DNA of 49,099 nt from GCA-2737125 sp044336815 (GCA_044336815.1 JBIIOU010000002.1:1-49099), one strand, 5' to 3'; positions 14,777 to 24,172 are shown, numbered from the stretch's first letter. A program made the numbers and translations. Notes: generated by a model not told the origin, from the letters alone.

Positions 14777-16873
14777 ATGGTTTTCCCAAGGGCAGGGGCG
14801 TCCGTGCGCAAGATTCGCTGGTCACAGTTGGCGATTCCTATTGCGGTGATCTTGGTGATCGTGATGTTGATCATCCCGCTGCCCCCGGTGATCCTTGACC
14901 TCCTGATTACCTTCAATATTGCATCATCCCTTGTCATCTTGCTCACTGCGATTTATATCCGCAAACCCCTAGACTTCGCCACCTTCCCCGCCCTCTTGCT
15001 GATTGCAACGCTCTTCCGGCTCGGCCTGAATGTGAGCGTTACCCGCCAGGTATTGGTCAATGGCTACGCGGGTGAAGTCGTGGAGGCATTCGGCAGTTTC
15101 GTGATCGGCGGCTCCCTGATCGTTGGCCTCGTCATCTTCCTCATCCTCATTGTCATCCAGTTCGTCGTTGTCACAAAGGGTGCAGAGCGGGTTGCTGAGG
15201 TCGGCGCTCGATTTACCTTGGACGCGATGCCCGGCAAGCAGATGGCGATCGATGCCGACCTAAATGCCGGACTCATTGATGACGATGAGGCTCGTCGTAG
15301 GCGCGCAGAAGTGGCGGCAGAGGCCGACTTCTACGGTGCGATGGACGGTGGCTCGAAGTTCGTCAAAGGTGATGCGATCGCTGCCATCTTCATTACACTC
15401 ATCAACCTCTTCGGCGGCATCGCAATTGGTCTCACCCAAAAGGGGATGAGCTTCACGGAGGCGATCGATACCTACAGCCTCCTAACCGTCGGTGACGGCC
15501 TGACGGCGCAGATCCCAGCACTTATGCTCGCGGTCGCAACCGGACTTATGGTTACTCGGGCCGCATCCGATGGTGACATGTCCTCGGATGTCATCGCGCA
15601 ATTAAAGGGTCAGCGCCGCACGCTGATCATCGCCGGCGCCGGCATAGCGGCACTTGCCATCATTCCCGGCATGCCCGCCCTGCCATTTCTGGTGGTCGGT
15701 GGTGGGCTAATGCTGATTGGCCGGCGGCTGGCTCGCACGGCAGCGTCAACGGATAAGAAAGCCCTTGAGGCACCGGGCGCGCTAGCCGCATTAACCGCGG
15801 GCAAGCCGCTGCCCGACAGTCCCGAGGCCATCGTTAAAGACTTGCAGGTTGATGCACTCGAGCTTGGCCTCAGTTACGACATCATCGACCTGGTTGATCC
15901 CAATGTTGGTGGGGATCTGCTAATCCGCGTGAAGGCATTGCGCCGCAAACTTGCTATGGAGCTCGGCCTGGTACTTCCGACGGTTCGCACGCGGGACGAC
16001 ACCGACCTGCCCCTTGCTACATATCGGATTCGGTTGCACGGGGTAGAGGTGGCACGCGGCCAAGCACCCCCCGGACATGTACTCGTCATCGGTGACAACA
16101 TCGAGTCACTTCCGGGTGATGAAACCAAGGAACCGGTATTCGGCCTCGATGCTCGGTGGGTTCCCGTTGCCTTCCAGCGTCAAGCCGAACTAATGGGTGC
16201 AACGGTCATCGACCGAGCCTCCATTGTGACTACCCACCTTGCTGAGACAGTGCGCAAGCACGCGGCCGAACTCCTCTCCAGAGAGGATGTAAAGCTGTTG
16301 GTCGATTCGTTGCGTCAGAGCCACCCATCTGTTGTCGAAGAGTTGACCCCTGCTCAAGCCACACTCGGAGAAATCCAGCAGGTACTTCAGGGCTTGCTAC
16401 GCGAGCGGGTAGCAATCAGGGATCTCGCGCGCATATTCGAGGCAATGTCAGCCTGTATTCGCACCGGCCATAAGGGCACAGAAGCCCTCGTCGAGGCGGC
16501 TCGGGAGGTACTGGGGTCGGCAATCAGTTCGCGATCGGCGATGGATGGAGTGCTCCACGTCATCACCTTGGACCCTGGCTTCGAACAAAGCCTGCTTTCC
16601 TCGTCCCGGGCCGGGCAGGAGGGTCAGGTGCTGGCCATCGACGCAACTGTTCTCTCCCGAATGAGTTCTGACATCGCACGCCTAGTCAATGTGGCCGAAG
16701 AGACAGGTATCTCGCCCGTGCTCATCTGCGCGAGTCAACTCCGGGCCCCGCTGTACCGCCAACTACGGCACGAATTCCCAAGACTTCCCATTCTTTCGTA
16801 CTCAGAACTGGGCGGACCAATTGATATCCAGACAGTAGGGGCGGTGGGTAGTGAGCCTGCGAATGTTGCTTGA
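14777..16873 (+). CDS. flhA: Flagellar export gate protein FlhA
   Basis: FlhA is the large export-gate subunit whose cytoplasmic ring docks chaperone-substrate complexes. The start is placed at ATG 14777; a GTG at 14804 is an alternative, since neither has a strong ribosome binding site. About eight membrane segments cover the first 320 residues. The FHIPEP-region signature is seen in RFTLDAMPGKQMAIDADLNA followed by GLIDDDEARRRR. The cytoplasmic domain (about 345-698) contains LDARWVPVAFQRQAELMGAT and the ring-forming C-terminal segments. At 698 residues it is full length. The stop overlaps the next gene by 23 bases. Confidence 0.96.
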   Translation: MVFPRAGASVRKIRWSQLAIPIAVILVIVMLIIPLPPVILDLLITFNIASSLVILLTAIYIRKPLDFATFPALLLIATLFRLGLNVSVTRQVLVNGYAGEVVEAFGSFVIGGSLIVGLVIFLILIVIQFVVVTKGAERVAEVGARFTLDAMPGKQMAIDADLNAGLIDDDEARRRRAEVAAEADFYGAMDGGSKFVKGDAIAAIFITLINLFGGIAIGLTQKGMSFTEAIDTYSLLTVGDGLTAQIPALMLAVATGLMVTRAASDGDMSSDVIAQLKGQRRTLIIAGAGIAALAIIPGMPALPFLVVGGGLMLIGRRLARTAASTDKKALEAPGALAALTAGKPLPDSPEAIVKDLQVDALELGLSYDIIDLVDPNVGGDLLIRVKALRRKLAMELGLVLPTVRTRDDTDLPLATYRIRLHGVEVARGQAPPGHVLVIGDNIESLPGDETKEPVFGLDARWVPVAFQRQAELMGATVIDRASIVTTHLAETVRKHAAELLSREDVKLLVDSLRQSHPSVVEELTPAQATLGEIQQVLQGLLRERVAIRDLARIFEAMSACIRTGHKGTEALVEAAREVLGSAISSRSAMDGVLHVITLDPGFEQSLLSSSRAGQEGQVLAIDATVLSRMSSDIARLVNVAEETGISPVLICASQLRAPLYRQLRHEFPRLPILSYSELGGPIDIQTVGAVGSEPANVA

Positions 16874-18617
16874 GGGACCAGACCTCAGGGGAATATTACG
16901 TGAGATTGAATCCAACTACGGCCGTGACTTCAAGGTCATCCAGGCCGAACAGGTTCGTTCGGGCGGCATTGGCGGCTTCTTCGCCAAGCAGCACTATGAG
17001 GTCACCATCGAGATTGTTGACCCTCGGCTTGCAGCCGGTATTGCCGCGCAACCTGTTACCGCAGGTATGTCCCTGAGCGAGATCTCCACCCGAAGTCAAA
17101 ACGATCAGGCGGCGGCGTCAGCACAGGAGTGGGCTCGGGATCTACTCGAGCAGGCAAGGGCCCTAAATTCCGAGAATTTCGGAGATATCTCGGGCGCGGG
17201 TGCAGATCCCGTCGGCCTTGATGAACTCACCGACCCTAACGCCAGCGGTTTGGGCACCGGAAACGAGTCGCCCATCAAGAAACAGGGTTTCCGGTTGCGG
17301 CTGCGTAATAAGCGCGCCGCAAAAAAACGTGCGAAGCGCCCAAGCCGGACTGCACCGGCGAGCCCGGAACAGCAGTCGAGGCTGCGTGACCTACTTACTC
17401 AATCACCACTAATCGAAGAGACCCCTGTCAGCGATCAACTGTCCCCGGCTGATCGACTAGTTGCAGCTATGGATTTCGAAGAACCAGCGCTTCCCATAAC
17501 CGTTCCGGTGATCGTGCAGGAGGAACTACCCCCGCCCGTGCCGGTCGTTGAAGTCATTTCAACTCCTGAATTACCCGAGCCAGCCGTGGTAGCCAGCGGT
17601 AACGACGAGGAGCATTGGCGAACCCAGATCAGCGATGAAATCAGGGCACAGCGCAACAAGGTAGAGCGGTTTTACAGCAAGCGCGGCACGTTAGGCCCCG
17701 ATGAGGCCAGGTTGCTCCAGGTCTTTACCGTCGCCGAGACTATTGCCCGTAGTGCACCACCGGTCCGCATGAAAACCGCCAGTGTGCCCAGCGAGCGTCC
17801 GCGAAGCAACCGCGTTGTGCCGGCGCCGGATGTAGAACCAATACAAGAACCGGTAGAAGTAGTACAACCACCTAAAGCAGTGGAGCCAAAAGTTAGAGCA
17901 ACCGCCAAGCCAGCAGCATTCGCCATAAAGTTTCAGGCGCCGGAGCTAGCTGATCAGGAGACTGCGGCACGTCAAGGTGATCTCAGCCAATTTGACCCGA
18001 TCCAAATTGTTCTGAGACCAGCTACTAAAAAACTACCGCTATCTCGAATACCTGTTGGCGTACCACTTGATGTGGACGATGTACTAGTACTGGTTGGGGA
18101 TGCTCAAGAGGCCTACGAGCAAGCCTGCGCCATCAACGAGCTATGCGGCCGTGCAGAAATTTCGATCTTAGCCATCGCACCCGCAGGTGTGTCGGTTGTC
18201 GGATTGGCTCCGGCGCAACACTTCCAGTACTCAGGGGCCGACCAAGTCCTTGATCTGGTAAACCGGCAGCAGATGCCCACCATCGTCATCGTGCATTCGC
18301 CCTTCCCAATGGGCACCAATGATCTCGATCGGGTCCGCATCGTCAAGGCCGTCGAGGCGCTGAAGGCTGATCATGTCTGGGCAGTGGTAGATGCATGTCG
18401 CACTGTCGCTTCGCTAAGCCGTTGGACCCAATGCTTTGGAAACATCTCAGCTGTGATGGTCGTTAACCAACTGGAGTCAACAAATCCGGGCGCCCTTAAG
18501 GCTCTAGGCATCCCGATCGTATTTCGAGATGGCTTGCCGTGCGAGGACGCTGCTGTTAGGGATCAGGGCCCGGAGACCTTTCCCTCAGCTGAGCAGATTG
18601 GTAACCTAGCGCTCTGA
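16851..18617 (+). CDS. FlhF-like protein lacking the GTPase P-loop
   Basis: The N-terminal domain (about 1-65) matches FlhF, with LLEGPDLRGILREIESNYG and GGIGGFFAKQHYEVTIEIVD. A long disordered middle (about 70-390), rich in Pro, Val, Glu and basic stretches, follows. The C-terminal part (about 400-588) keeps the layout of an SRP-type GTPase domain but not its catalytic motifs. The P-loop position reads VLVGDAQEAYEQA (residues about 413-425) with no GKT/GKS, and the G4 TKLD position reads NQLE (539-542). FlhF normally sets the site and number of flagella through GTP-dependent dimerisation, so this copy is probably a pseudo-GTPase. The gene overlaps flhA by 23 bases; start GTG 16851, or ATG 16863. 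Confidence 0.75.
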   Translation: MSLRMLLEGPDLRGILREIESNYGRDFKVIQAEQVRSGGIGGFFAKQHYEVTIEIVDPRLAAGIAAQPVTAGMSLSEISTRSQNDQAAASAQEWARDLLEQARALNSENFGDISGAGADPVGLDELTDPNASGLGTGNESPIKKQGFRLRLRNKRAAKKRAKRPSRTAPASPEQQSRLRDLLTQSPLIEETPVSDQLSPADRLVAAMDFEEPALPITVPVIVQEELPPPVPVVEVISTPELPEPAVVASGNDEEHWRTQISDEIRAQRNKVERFYSKRGTLGPDEARLLQVFTVAETIARSAPPVRMKTASVPSERPRSNRVVPAPDVEPIQEPVEVVQPPKAVEPKVRATAKPAAFAIKFQAPELADQETAARQGDLSQFDPIQIVLRPATKKLPLSRIPVGVPLDVDDVLVLVGDAQEAYEQACAINELCGRAEISILAIAPAGVSVVGLAPAQHFQYSGADQVLDLVNRQQMPTIVIVHSPFPMGTNDLDRVRIVKAVEALKADHVWAVVDACRTVASLSRWTQCFGNISAVMVVNQLESTNPGALKALGIPIVFRDGLPCEDAAVRDQGPETFPSAEQIGNLAL

Positions 18618-18928
18618 TGATTGCTCTACTGCCCCTTTCGATGGTGATCTCGTTGATCTTCAACGCGGGTGCTTTCATTAATGCGTTTCAGGATCCAGAT
18701 GTAGACCTCTTCGCGGTATTGGTCCAGTTCCTATTGATAACACTGATGATCACTGTAATTTTGAACATCGGAAATCGCATCCTCGCCCACTATCTGGCCC
18801 ATCCCAAGATTGATCTAGTCCCAAGCGAATTGGCGGCGCACCGGGCTAAAAACATGGCCGAAGGTGAATCCTCCGAGGACTCCGGATCCCTGCCCGCTGG
18901 GCTCAAGGCGATCGAACCTAGTTCCTAG
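18617..18928 (+). CDS. Small two-helix membrane protein at the end of the flagellar locus
   Basis: I do not recognise a named family. The 103 residues contain two hydrophobic segments (about 1-20 and 31-54) and a hydrophilic, acidic and Ser-rich C-terminal tail of about 40 residues, probably cytoplasmic. It overlaps the preceding stop in a TGATG junction, so it is very likely co-translated with the FlhF-like gene and part of the flagellar transcription unit. It could be a polar or gate-associated accessory, but nothing in the sequence assigns a function. Confidence 0.65.
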   Translation: MIALLPLSMVISLIFNAGAFINAFQDPDVDLFAVLVQFLLITLMITVILNIGNRILAHYLAHPKIDLVPSELAAHRAKNMAEGESSEDSGSLPAGLKAIEPSS

Positions 18929-19019
18929 TTCCTGGGTTCCCGATTCGCAGGAGATGGCCCGATAGACTGGGGGCCTTCCAAGCCTAAAACTTGGGACCTC
19001 GACTAGCAATGGAGTGCCC
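18929..19019 (+). promoter_or_regulatory. purS promoter region
   Basis: This 91-bp gap separates the flagellar and purine blocks. TAGACT at 18963-18968 is a good actinobacterial -10 candidate, which would give a 5' leader of roughly 45 bases. GGAG at 19011-19014 serves the purS start. No purine riboswitch aptamer could be recognised in the short leader. Confidence 0.45.
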
Positions 19020-19274
19020 GTGGCCCGCGTCGTCGTCGACGTCATGCTTAAACCTGAAATTCTGGATCCCCAAGGCCGAGCGGTAGCCGGCTCATTGCGC
19101 CGGCTAGGGCTGACCGGTGTCACTGACGTACGACAGGGCAAACAGTTCATCATCGATCTGGACGGTGTGGTCGAGGGTGCGCGCCTCGAGCTTATTGAAA
19201 CCCTGGCGGCGGAGTTACTGAGTAACCCGGTTATCGAAGACTACAAACTTCAGGTAATCGAGGACCCCGCATGA
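19020..19274 (+). CDS. purS: Phosphoribosylformylglycinamidine synthase subunit PurS
   Basis: PurS is the small structural subunit that bridges PurQ and PurL in FGAM synthase (fourth step of purine synthesis). The protein begins VARVVVDVMLKPEILDPQG, a close match to the family N terminus. GTG 19020 is chosen because GGAG at 19011-19014 is correctly spaced; GTG 19014 would overlap it. At 84 residues it is normal. It ends in an ATGA overlap with purQ, and co-translation fits the fixed PurS:PurQ:PurL complex. Confidence 0.94.
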   Translation: MARVVVDVMLKPEILDPQGRAVAGSLRRLGLTGVTDVRQGKQFIIDLDGVVEGARLELIETLAAELLSNPVIEDYKLQVIEDPA

Positions 19275-19948
19275 GTTTACGGGTTGGTGTTGTTACCTTC
19301 CCCGGTTCACTCGATGATCGTGATGCAGCGCGAGCTGTCCGCATTGCAGGTGGTGAGGCAGTTTCCTTATGGCATGGCGATGCTGATCTAAAGAAGGTCG
19401 ACGCGGTTGTGCTTCCAGGTGGATTCTCCTATGGCGATTACTTGCGCTGTGGAGCTATCGCACGCTTTGCACCGGTGATGAATTCAGTCGTTGAACGAGC
19501 AAATGCGGGCATGCCCGTTTTGGGCATCTGTAATGGCTTCCAAATTCTGTGTGAGTCACATCTACTCCCGGGGGCGCTAACGCGCAATGACTCTTTGCAC
19601 TTTATGTGCCGAGACCAGCGCCTTCGCATCGAAAACTCAAGTTCATCTTGGACTTCCGACTTTATGGCGGGTCAAGAAATAGTGATCCCGCTGAAGAACG
19701 GCGAAGGTGGTTACGTTGCCGACGAGCGAACCCTTGATGCACTTGAAGCTGAAGGCCGCGTGGTTGCACGTTATCTTGACATGAATCCAAACGGTAGCCG
19801 ACGTGATATTGCTGGCATTTGTAATGAACGTGGCAACGTCGTGGGCTTGATGCCGCACCCAGAGCACGCGGTTGAGTCACTCACCGGCCCTACCACCGAC
19901 GGCATCCCATTTTTCACCAGCGTCTTGAAATCACTGGTTAATGCATGA
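19271..19948 (+). CDS. purQ: Phosphoribosylformylglycinamidine synthase subunit PurQ (glutaminase)
   Basis: PurQ is a class I glutamine amidotransferase that supplies ammonia to PurL. The catalytic triad is visible: Cys87 in GICNGFQ, and His196 and Glu198 in PHPEHAVE. The family marker GGFSYGDYLRCGAIA is present. The 225-residue length is typical. It overlaps purS upstream and purL downstream by ATGA junctions. Confidence 0.97.
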   Translation: MSLRVGVVTFPGSLDDRDAARAVRIAGGEAVSLWHGDADLKKVDAVVLPGGFSYGDYLRCGAIARFAPVMNSVVERANAGMPVLGICNGFQILCESHLLPGALTRNDSLHFMCRDQRLRIENSSSSWTSDFMAGQEIVIPLKNGEGGYVADERTLDALEAEGRVVARYLDMNPNGSRRDIAGICNERGNVVGLMPHPEHAVESLTGPTTDGIPFFTSVLKSLVNA

Positions 19949-22197
19949 GCATTGACACCGTAGCCACGGCCGAGATTTCACCTGAGCATTCGCAACCTTT
20001 TGCTGAGTTAGGTTTGAAACACGATGAATATCAGCAGATTCGCGACATCCTGGGGCGCCGGCCTACCTCATCTGAACTTGCCATGTACTCGGTCATGTGG
20101 AGTGAGCACTGCTCCTACAAATCATCGAAAGTTCATCTTCGCCAGTTCGGTGAGAAAGCACCCAAGACAGACGTGCTCTTGGTAGGTATTGGTGAAAACG
20201 CCGGTGTTGTAGATATCGGTGATGGTTGGGCTGTCACTTTCAAAGTCGAGAGCCACAACCACCCGTCCTATGTCGAGCCCTACCAAGGTGCCGCAACCGG
20301 CATCGGTGGGATTGTCCGCGACATCATGTCGATGGGTGCGCGCCCGCTCGCGGTCATGGACCCACTACGTTTTGGTCCGGCCGATGCCCCAGACACCAAG
20401 CGGGTGCTACCGGGCATCGTGGCCGGCATCGGCGGTTACGGTAATTGTTTAGGCCTACCAAATATTGGGGGCGAGATCGTCTTTGATGCCTCGTACAGCG
20501 GTAACCCATTAGTAAACGCCTTATGTGTTGGGGCAATGAAACATGAAGATATCCATCTTGCCAGTGCAAAAGGTGTCGGCAACTTAGTCGTTCTATACGG
20601 GGCCCGCACCGGTGGTGATGGCATCGGCGGTGTTTCGGTTCTCGCCTCAGAAACTTTTAGTGATGGTGGGCCCACGAAGCGACCGAGTGTGCAAGTTGGA
20701 GATCCCTTCATGGAGAAGTTGCTAATTGAGGCAACCCTTGAGGTGCTACAAGCTGGGCTTGTTGAAGGTATCCAAGACCTAGGTGGTGCCGGTATCTCAT
20801 GTGCCACGAGCGAACTCGCTTCAAATGGTGAAGGTGGCATGCATGTTTGGCTTGATCGTGTGCTTTTGCGCGATGAGACTTTGTCACCCGAAGAGATTTT
20901 GATGAGTGAGTCGCAGGAGCGAATGTGTGCAATAGTGCGCCCTGATCGCCTTGTTGAATTTATGGAACGTTGCGCGAAGTGGGAAGTCGAAGCAGTAGTT
21001 ATTGGTGAGGTAAATGCAACCGGCCGACTAACCGTGGATTGGCACGGTGAGCGCATTGTCGACGTGCCGCCGCGTACCGTCGCCCATGAAGGCCCGGTTT
21101 ATGAACGGCCATACCACCGCCCACCTTGGATGGATGCACTGCAAGCCGACACCACAGATCACCTCGAGCGCCCATCAAGTGCAGAGGAGCTGAAAGCGAC
21201 CCTCCTCGCAATGGTTGCTGCGCCAAACTTGGCATCTAAGTCTTGGGTTACCTCGCAATATGACCGCTATGTGTTAGGTAACACGGTACTAGCGCAGCCC
21301 GAGGATGCGGGCATGATCCGCATCGACGAAGTTACCGGCCTCGGGGTAGCACTTGCAACTGATTGCAATGGTCGTTTCACGAAACTAGATCCATACGCGG
21401 GGGCTCAGCTTGCTTTGTCGGAGGCTTACCGCAATGTGGCAGCCTCGGGTGCGAAGCCCCTTGCGGTGACAAACTGTTTGAACTTTGGCTCACCCGAGGA
21501 TCCAGAAGTAATGTGGCAATTTGCTGAGGCGACCCGGGGGCTCGCAGATGGCTGCTTGCAACTGGGCACTCCGGTCACCGGTGGCAATGTCTCGTTCTAT
21601 AACCAAACCGGTGATAGGCCGATCTTGCCGACCCCGGTTGTCGGCGTGCTGGGTGTCATCCGCGACGTCGCAATGCGCACTTCAATCACGTGGGGTGCTG
21701 CCGGCGATTACATCTACCTACTCGGTGACACCAAAGATGAGTTCGGTGGCAGTGAGTGGGCAAATCATGTACACGGCCACCTTGGTGGGTTACCGCCGAA
21801 AGTTGATCTTGACCGGGAGCGGGCCTTGGGCGAAGTTTTGGTTTCTGGCTCGATGGATTCAATATTGGTCGCCGCTCATGATGTTTCTGACGGTGGGGCC
21901 GCGCAGGTCTTAGTTGAAATGGCACTGCGCGCCGGCACCGGTGCCACGATCGCCGTTCCTCCCGCATTGGATCCATTTGTCTTCATGTTTTCCGAGTCGG
22001 CGGGGCGGGCGGTAGTCGTGGTAAACCCAATTGACGCCGGCCGACTGACCGCGTTATGTGAGAAAACAGGGGTCCCGCTCACTGCGATCGGCGCCGTCTC
22101 GGATGACGACAACTTGGTTTTCGCTGACCTGTTCACGGTCTCACTTGGCGATCTAAGGCGCGAGCATGAACGCACCCTGCCCGAACTTTTCGGCTAA
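19945..22197 (+). CDS. purL: Phosphoribosylformylglycinamidine synthase subunit PurL
   Basis: PurL converts FGAR to FGAM using ATP and ammonia from PurQ. At 750 residues it is the small-type PurL that needs separate PurS and PurQ, which agrees with its neighbours. Motifs include MWSEHCSYKSSKVHLRQF (about 49-66), ESHNHPSYVEPYQGAATGIG (nucleotide/metal site, about 101-120), and QDLGGAGISCATSELASNG. The second half-repeat has PVTGGNVSFYNQTGDRPILP. It starts at ATG 19945, overlapping the purQ stop. Confidence 0.97.
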   Translation: MSIDTVATAEISPEHSQPFAELGLKHDEYQQIRDILGRRPTSSELAMYSVMWSEHCSYKSSKVHLRQFGEKAPKTDVLLVGIGENAGVVDIGDGWAVTFKVESHNHPSYVEPYQGAATGIGGIVRDIMSMGARPLAVMDPLRFGPADAPDTKRVLPGIVAGIGGYGNCLGLPNIGGEIVFDASYSGNPLVNALCVGAMKHEDIHLASAKGVGNLVVLYGARTGGDGIGGVSVLASETFSDGGPTKRPSVQVGDPFMEKLLIEATLEVLQAGLVEGIQDLGGAGISCATSELASNGEGGMHVWLDRVLLRDETLSPEEILMSESQERMCAIVRPDRLVEFMERCAKWEVEAVVIGEVNATGRLTVDWHGERIVDVPPRTVAHEGPVYERPYHRPPWMDALQADTTDHLERPSSAEELKATLLAMVAAPNLASKSWVTSQYDRYVLGNTVLAQPEDAGMIRIDEVTGLGVALATDCNGRFTKLDPYAGAQLALSEAYRNVAASGAKPLAVTNCLNFGSPEDPEVMWQFAEATRGLADGCLQLGTPVTGGNVSFYNQTGDRPILPTPVVGVLGVIRDVAMRTSITWGAAGDYIYLLGDTKDEFGGSEWANHVHGHLGGLPPKVDLDRERALGEVLVSGSMDSILVAAHDVSDGGAAQVLVEMALRAGTGATIAVPPALDPFVFMFSESAGRAVVVVNPIDAGRLTALCEKTGVPLTAIGAVSDDDNLVFADLFTVSLGDLRREHERTLPELFG

Positions 22198-22201
22198 CTA
22201 G

Positions 22202-22549
22202 ATGGTGGCTCCTCCGAGTTCAATCGCCGAAGTGCTGGCCATGTTTGCGCGCGGGGAGGAGCCGGTGGCAGCGGCGGTCAAGGCCGCGGTTAAAGACTCA
22301 CTAGCCGCTTTGATCCAAGCTGCGCCCGGGCGCAGTGTTGAGGTGCGAATTCCGCCATACGCGGCGGTGCAAGCGATACCTGGTCGCACGCACCGACGCG
22401 GTACCCCTTCTGCCGTTGTTGAGACTGATGCACGAACCTGGCTGGAATTATGTGTTGGTAAGTCCAATTGGGCGGAGGCCAGCAAATTAGTTCGGGCCAG
22501 TGGCGAGCGGTCGGATTTGTCACCGTGGCTGCCCCTATTCGATAAATAA
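22202..22549 (+). CDS. SCP-like (sterol carrier family) small protein
   Basis: This 115-residue protein sits between purL and purF, where actinobacteria commonly carry a small sterol-carrier-like protein. Visible features are the segment LIQAAPGRSVEVRIPPYAAVQ, then HRRGTPSAVVETDARTWLEL and a C-terminal SGERSDLSPWLPL, which fit that family. No signal peptide or membrane helix is seen. Its biochemical role and any link to purine synthesis are not known. The start is 4 bases after the purL stop, in the same direction. Confidence 0.78.
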   Translation: MVAPPSSIAEVLAMFARGEEPVAAAVKAAVKDSLAALIQAAPGRSVEVRIPPYAAVQAIPGRTHRRGTPSAVVETDARTWLELCVGKSNWAEASKLVRASGERSDLSPWLPLFDK

Positions 22550-22615
22550 TTCTGACCCTCGAATAGCTGCGCGCCTACGGTCGGAGGAGGCCTGAAAATC
22601 GCGTAGGCTGGCTTC
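22550..22615 (+). promoter_or_regulatory. purF promoter, possibly leaderless
   Basis: The 66-bp gap contains TAGGCT at 22603-22608, 7 bases before the purF GTG at 22616. That spacing is what is expected of a -10 element driving a leaderless transcript, which is common in actinobacteria. A GGAGGAGG stretch at 22583-22590 is too far upstream to serve GTG 22616. Confidence 0.5.
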
Positions 22616-24172
22616 GTGGCCCGCGGTGATGGACTCCTTTCACATGATCTCCTCCCGGGTGAAAAGGGACCCCAAGACGCCTGTGGTGTTTTCGGCGTTT
22701 GGGCACCCGGTGATGAAGTTGCCAAACTCACCTACTTCGGACTTTATGCCTTACAGCACCGGGGCCAAGAGTCAGCAGGCATGGCGGTTAGTGATGGCAG
22801 CCAGATTCTCGTATACAAAGACATGGGCCTGGTGTCCCAAGTTTTCACCGAGGCGAATCTTGAGTCAATGCGCGGGCACGTAGCCATTGGCCACACACGT
22901 TATTCAACGACCGGCGCCAGTATTTGGGAGAACGCGCAACCAACATTTCGTGCTACCGCAACCGGGCACCTAGCCCTTGGCCACAACGGAAACATCACCA
23001 ATATTGCCGCGCTTCGTCGTCGGTTATTGGCACGATCCCGTGAATCAGGTGAGTTACCACTTGATAATCCGATCGCGACATCGAGCGACACTGACGTATT
23101 AACCGCCTTGCTTGCATCACATCCGGATTTAAGTGTGATGGCGGCGGCAATGGAAGAACTGCCGCACGTTAAAGGCGCATTCTCGCTGGTGTTCATGGAT
23201 GACGATGCTTTATACGGCGCACGTGACCCGCAAGGGATCCGTCCACTTTCTCTCGGCCGGCTAGAACGCGGTTGGGTATTGGCGAGTGAGACCGCAGCCC
23301 TAGACATCATCGGAGCCTCGTTCGTCCGCGAGATTGAACCAGGCGAGATTATTGTTATAGACGACCAAGGGGTGCGCTCGGAGCGATTTGCCGAAGCCGA
23401 CCCCAAGGGATGCTTATTCGAATACGTTTATCTTGCCCGCCCGGATACCACCATTGCGGGCCGAAGCATTCAGGCAACGCGAGTTGAAACCGGGCGCATT
23501 CTCGCCCGCGAGCATCCAATTGAAGCCGATCTGGTTATCCCGGTACCAGAGTCTGGGCGTTATGCCGCAATTGGTTACGCCCAAGAGTCAGGCATACCGT
23601 TTTCTGAGGGACTAGTTAAAAACGCCTATGTGGGGCGCACGTTTATTCAGCCCTCACAATCCATTCGTCAACTAGGTATTCGACTTAAACTGAATCCGCT
23701 GCGCGAGGTTATTGGCGGGCAGCGACTCATCGTGGTTGATGATTCAATTGTGCGGGGTAATACCCAACGGGCTTTGGTTCGCATGTTGCGCGAAGCAGGT
23801 GCGCGAGAAGTCCATGTGCGTATTTCTAGCCCACCGGTCGAGTGGCCCTGCTTCTACGGGATTGATTTTGCTAGCAGATCAGAGTTGGTGGCGAACGGGT
23901 TAACGGTTGAGCAGATCTGCCGGTCGATTGGCGCTGATTCACTTGGCTACGTATCCCTTGACGCCTTAATTGAGGCTACGACTATCCCCAAGGAGAAACT
24001 GTGTCGAGCCTGTTTCGATGGGATCTATCCGGTTGAGTTACCCGAAGCACAGTTCTTAGGTAAGCAGCTATTTGAAGGTATTGAGCGACGCGCACTTGAT
24101 GGCACTTTTGATATTGAGGGCGTCAACACCATGGTCGGCGGCGGCGCCGGCGATGCGCTGGAAAGGCCATGA
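22616..24172 (+). CDS. purF: Amidophosphoribosyltransferase PurF
   Basis: PurF performs the first committed step of purine synthesis, PRPP + glutamine to phosphoribosylamine. A short propeptide precedes the catalytic Cys23 in GPQDACGVFG, which becomes the N-terminal nucleophile after processing. The PRPP-binding loop is LIVVDDSIVRGNTQ. Cysteines at DPKGCLFEY, WPCFYGIDF and LCRACFDGIYP match the Fe-S-cluster-binding type of PurF found in Gram-positives. At 518 residues it is full length. The stop overlaps the purM start (ATGA). Confidence 0.97.
   Translation: MARGDGLLSHDLLPGEKGPQDACGVFGVWAPGDEVAKLTYFGLYALQHRGQESAGMAVSDGSQILVYKDMGLVSQVFTEANLESMRGHVAIGHTRYSTTGASIWENAQPTFRATATGHLALGHNGNITNIAALRRRLLARSRESGELPLDNPIATSSDTDVLTALLASHPDLSVMAAAMEELPHVKGAFSLVFMDDDALYGARDPQGIRPLSLGRLERGWVLASETAALDIIGASFVREIEPGEIIVIDDQGVRSERFAEADPKGCLFEYVYLARPDTTIAGRSIQATRVETGRILAREHPIEADLVIPVPESGRYAAIGYAQESGIPFSEGLVKNAYVGRTFIQPSQSIRQLGIRLKLNPLREVIGGQRLIVVDDSIVRGNTQRALVRMLREAGAREVHVRISSPPVEWPCFYGIDFASRSELVANGLTVEQICRSIGADSLGYVSLDALIEATTIPKEKLCRACFDGIYPVELPEAQFLGKQLFEGIERRALDGTFDIEGVNTMVGGGAGDALERP

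Noticed and set aside
18929..19019. Purine riboswitch upstream of purS
   Set aside because: The leader is too short and I could not recognise the conserved aptamer core.
20436..21056. Leftward 206-residue frame inside purL
   Set aside because: The sense strand encodes conserved PurL throughout; the opposite frame has random composition.
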